A stretch of 64,000 bases of DNA, from the NCBI RefSeq assembly GCF_000170955.2, contig NZ_ABCY02000001.1:849295-913294 (forward strand), given 5' to 3'. A model generated the notes under the pieces. That model was not told the DNA's origin. It worked only from the letters and a program-made list of their open reading frames with translations, and ran no database searches. The DNA comes from Borreliella valaisiana VS116. GTDB lineage: Bacteria > Spirochaetota > Spirochaetia > Borreliales > Borreliaceae. Both the position numbers and the translations under genes were made by a program. Position 1 is the stretch's first letter, and the number at the start of each line of letters is the position of its first letter. Positions 61,780-64,000 of the stretch are shown piece by piece.

Positions 61780-62069
61780 TATTGAATTGATATTTTGTAA
61801 GGCATCACAATTAACACAAACGGATACAAGTTGAATAAAAATTATATTATCTTATCCATGTTTTTATATTTTAGCTTTTTATATTGATAATACCGATAAT
61901 TAGTCTTTTTTTTTATGTATGACGAACTACTATTTTTAGTACGAGCTTTTTCAAAATAAGAGAATTATACCTTTTTTTACAATTGGTCAATAATTAAAGT
62001 GCAACAAAGGTGAAATATAATTAGATAAAGTAACTTTAGTTTAGCATTCTGATAATATAAGTTACTTGA
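61780..62069. other. Gap without recognised gene
   Basis: AT-rich and without a significant open frame. Short words such as AAAGTGCAACAAAGGTGAAA (around 62000) look like the upstream region of the coiled-coil remnant, but no promoter could be fixed. Confidence 0.4.
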
Positions 62070-62382
62070 TGTTAGGCTTACACTAAAATTAACTTAGAAT
62101 TAGGAAATTTGAAAGAAGATAATAAAAAATTAGATACTAAAATAGATAATTTAGATAAAAAATTGTTAACACTTAAATTTGAGACTAAAAATTTAAATAA
62201 TTCGGTTAATGAGTTTAGAGTTAAGATGAAAAGCTCCATTAATAGAGTTGAAAATAGATTAGATAAGATTAGATAAAATAGAATCCAGTTTAAAAAAATC
62301 AGATGAAAGATATATGATTTTCTTTGCCAATAGGGCCTTAGATTTACTTAGAAGAGAGAAATTAAAAAATAATAATGAATAA
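62070..62382 (+). pseudogene. Coiled-coil gene remnant, Bdr-like in part
   Basis: One frame gives NLKEDNKKLDTKIDNLDKKL and SSINRVENRLDKI and then stops at an imperfect 10-bp tandem duplication (TTAGATAAGA 62259-62268, TTAGATAAAA 62269-62278). Skipping one unit restores LDKIESSLKKSDERYMIFFA and ANRALDLLRREKLKNNNE to a TAA at 62380. The LDTKIDNLDKKL repeat resembles Bdr proteins of Borrelia plasmids, but the C-terminus does not look like Bdr. The N-terminus is lost. Confidence 0.6.
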
Positions 62383-62428
62383 CAGCGGTAAAATTATTAT
62401 TTTCATTTATTCTAGATATAGAGGAGGA

Positions 62429-62458
62429 TAGCTTAATATATATATATATATTAAGCTA
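62429..62458. repeat. Perfect 30-bp palindrome without loop
   Basis: TAGCTTAA, seven AT steps, TTAAGCTA: bases 62429-62458 are exactly self-complementary. GAGGAGGA precedes it and CCTTTGG follows. It lies 46 bases after the coiled-coil remnant. Confidence 0.9.
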
Positions 62459-62732
62459 CCTTTGGATTTAATATTAAGGTTTTTATCAATTTGCTTATAA
62501 TCATATTGCTTGCTTTATGAGCTACTCATGTAGTATTGATGTTAATTCATTCTGAATTTTTTCTCTTACATCTTGAAAATCAAATTTTATTGAAACATAT
62601 TATAAATATCTTCAGTTAATTTAGAAAATCCTTTATTATTAGGTATTTAGAATTTAGATTACAAGACGTTAATCATGCAATTAATACTATTTATGAAAAC
62701 AAATTTTTTTTCATGAAAATATTCTCCTTTTT
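62459..62732. other. Gap with an orphan ribosome site on the - strand
   Basis: No gene was found. On the - strand AAAGGAGA (62723-62730) lies 8 bases before an ATG (62714) that opens only MKKNLFS before a stop, as if the next gene of a former operon had been lost. Confidence 0.4.
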
Positions 62733-63185
62733 TTAAAAATCAAGAATATAAAGGATACTACTTTCAATTTTATTATATATGCTGTTTATAAAATAACCTT
62801 TATGTTCTCCATGAATAACGTGTTGCTTATTTATTTTAGGACTGTTGTTTCTAAGTTAAAACTTTTTCCATTCGTTTATAAATATTTTCGTGTTTATCTT
62901 TAAATTCATCTATTAAATCTAGAATCCAGAAAGTTGTTGACTTTAGAATTGAGATCCATAAACCATATTTTGTTTTTATACTGTAATTTTTAATTTAGAT
63001 AGAATATTCTAATTATTCATATTCATTTTTAATTTTGCGTCCGGTTTCAACTAATTTGGTGAATTCAAAACCGTTAAGTGAATCCTTTATCTTTTTAATT
63101 ACCTTTCTACCTTTTTTTCTTCATCTTTATCCTTTTGAGTTTTCTCTATGCCATATTCATAAAATATAAGTATATTGCCGTTTTA
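62733..63185 (-). pseudogene. Decayed plasmid-type gene on -, family not recognised
   Basis: Read from about 63185 down, pieces of one protein appear in shifting frames: NGNILIFYEYGIEKTQKDKD, then VIKKIKDSLNGFEFTKLVET and GRKIKNEYE with a stop. YGLWISILKSTTFWILDLID and EFKDKHENIYKRMEKVLT follow, and last QHVIHGEHKGYFINSIYNKI and ESSILYILDF before TAA at 62733. At least two frameshifts and two in-frame stops are present. The Lys-rich style is that of Borrelia plasmid proteins. A former plasmid-maintenance gene is possible but unproven. Confidence 0.55.
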
Positions 63186-63348
63186 TAAAATAATAAGCAT
63201 AGTTCTTTTCTTAGTATTTTATACTTAAATTTTGTTTTTTATTTATAATATACTTCTATTTTTAGAACTTTTTTTTAAAAAAAAGTTGTTTCCCTCTATT
63301 TTATTTTTGTTAAAAATTTTAAAAATAAAAAAATGTTTTTAAAATTTT

Positions 63349-63927
63349 TTATGGCATAAATATAGAGATTCCTAGATCTAAAATAATAAATTCTTTAAAA
63401 GAAGTTGATAATTTATAGTAAATGCTATAATTATTAGGTATGAAATCAATTTCAAATTTTAAGGTAATTAGGGGAAAGATTGGGTAAAGAAATGCATTAG
63501 TTGTTTTTCCTATAAATATAGTAGTTCTTAGAGTTAAATCGATTTGGGTTCCAATGAAAAATTTTATAGTAAGTGTATCAGCTAGAATTGAATATTTAGC
63601 AATGTAAATAGTAAGAGCCAAGTTGAAATAAGTATTTGAAACGAAATCTTTATTTATTGGAATAGTAAAAAAATTTATGGGACTAAACTGTACTTCAATC
63701 CATTCGTTATAAGATGTTAATATCCCTATAAAGGCAATGTATTTATAGTTTTCATTGTAAAAGATAGGATTTATATAATTATGGTAAACTATACCTATTT
63801 TTATTTTTTTTTTAATTATATCCTCTTTGAGAAATTCCCAGTGAGAAGCAGTTAATTTATATTGAAAGCAAAATAAATTAATACTGCACATTAAAAAAAA
63901 GAATGATAAAATAGCAACATATTTCAT
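63349..63927 (-). CDS. Exported protein of unknown function
   Basis: An intact 192-residue frame with a clear signal peptide (KYVAILSFFFLMCSINLFC) and a beta-rich mature part with many aromatic residues (YIAFIGILTSYNEWIEVQFS, then LTLRTTIFIGKTTNAFLYP). It ends LDLGISIFMP. The signal contains Cys residues, but no good lipobox is seen. A small outer-membrane or periplasmic protein is possible. No ribosome site is evident before the ATG. An inverted repeat lies about 45 bases upstream (63971-63994). Confidence 0.65.
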   Translation of the reverse strand: MKYVAILSFFFLMCSINLFCFQYKLTASHWEFLKEDIIKKKIKIGIVYHNYINPIFYNENYKYIAFIGILTSYNEWIEVQFSPINFFTIPINKDFVSNTYFNLALTIYIAKYSILADTLTIKFFIGTQIDLTLRTTIFIGKTTNAFLYPIFPLITLKFEIDFIPNNYSIYYKLSTSFKEFIILDLGISIFMP

Positions 63928-63970
63928 TTTAGCAAGTTAGTTTGTATGCAATAATACAATAATATTATAT

Positions 63971-63994
63971 ACAGATAGTTTTTCAACTATCTGT
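63971..63994. repeat. Perfect 10-bp inverted repeat near window end
   Basis: ACAGATAGTT (63971-63980), loop TTTC, AACTATCTGT (63985-63994). It is upstream of the - strand exported-protein gene and could be an operator, or a terminator for a gene beyond the window. Confidence 0.6.
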
Positions 63995-64000
63995 TGAGGT

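Noticed and set aside
63205..63235. TTAGTATTTTATACTTAA as a fused telomere
   Set aside because: The arms are only about 5 bp and too close together for two joined telomeres.

Overview
The window is AT-rich spirochaete DNA from a Lyme-group Borrelia (Borreliella). Gene content and order (rpsO-pnp, lptF-lptG, tgt, murJ, coaBC, panF, murC, hrpA-topA, sbcD-sbcC, ileS, clp, uvrB-uvrA, an LptD homologue, arginine deiminase genes) match, as I recall it, the right end of the Borrelia burgdorferi chromosome (about BB0803 to BB0843). The species within the group cannot be fixed from the sequence alone.

Positions 1 to about 56.4 kb are conserved, tightly packed chromosome. Left block (1-10.9 kb, + strand): the end of truB, rpsO, pnp, a beta-propeller protein, lptF, lptG, tgt, murJ and a HEAT-repeat protein. 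Next (10.9-19.7 kb): coaBC diverges from a yhdT-like gene and panF (pantothenate uptake and CoA synthesis). Then come a pseudouridine synthase, a P-loop/Asp23-like protein, murC, yicC, cmk, rpoZ, miaA and a 31-residue basic ribosomal-type protein. From 19.7 to 27.2 kb lie envelope genes (lipoprotein, barrel-like protein, NAGPA-type glycosidase, TPR-like protein), hrpA and topA. sbcD-sbcC and a ROK protein follow on +. A lipoprotein, ileS, a Clp ATPase and a phosphohexomutase lie on -. uvrB, uvrA and the LptD homologue are on +. A possible lipoprotein, rnhA and an NlpC/P60-like lipoprotein are on -. The arginine deiminase, ornithine carbamoyltransferase and YfcC-type transporter genes close the block, followed by a SIMPL-domain protein. 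Many genes overlap by 4-46 bases, so most are probably cotranscribed, and TTG or GTG starts are common.

From about 56.4 kb to the end the character changes to a plasmid-like, decaying tail. It holds an adenine deaminase pseudogene, an intact exported MTA/SAH nucleosidase, two broken P35-like surface lipoprotein genes, an intact VUT/YhhQ-like membrane protein, a broken coiled-coil gene, a broken gene on - that I do not recognise, and one intact exported protein. This fits the known habit of this chromosome end of capturing linear-plasmid DNA. Several of the broken genes carry short perfect or near-perfect tandem duplications (5, 10, 20 and 90 bp), which suggests replication slippage as a route of decay.

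Functional links: LptF, LptG and a cysteine-free LptD homologue form a partial Lpt bridge in a genus without LPS. Tgt and the VUT/YhhQ-like protein could serve queuosine salvage. ArcA, ArcB and YfcC form an arginine pathway without a local carbamate kinase. No mobile element, CRISPR array, tRNA or rRNA gene was seen.
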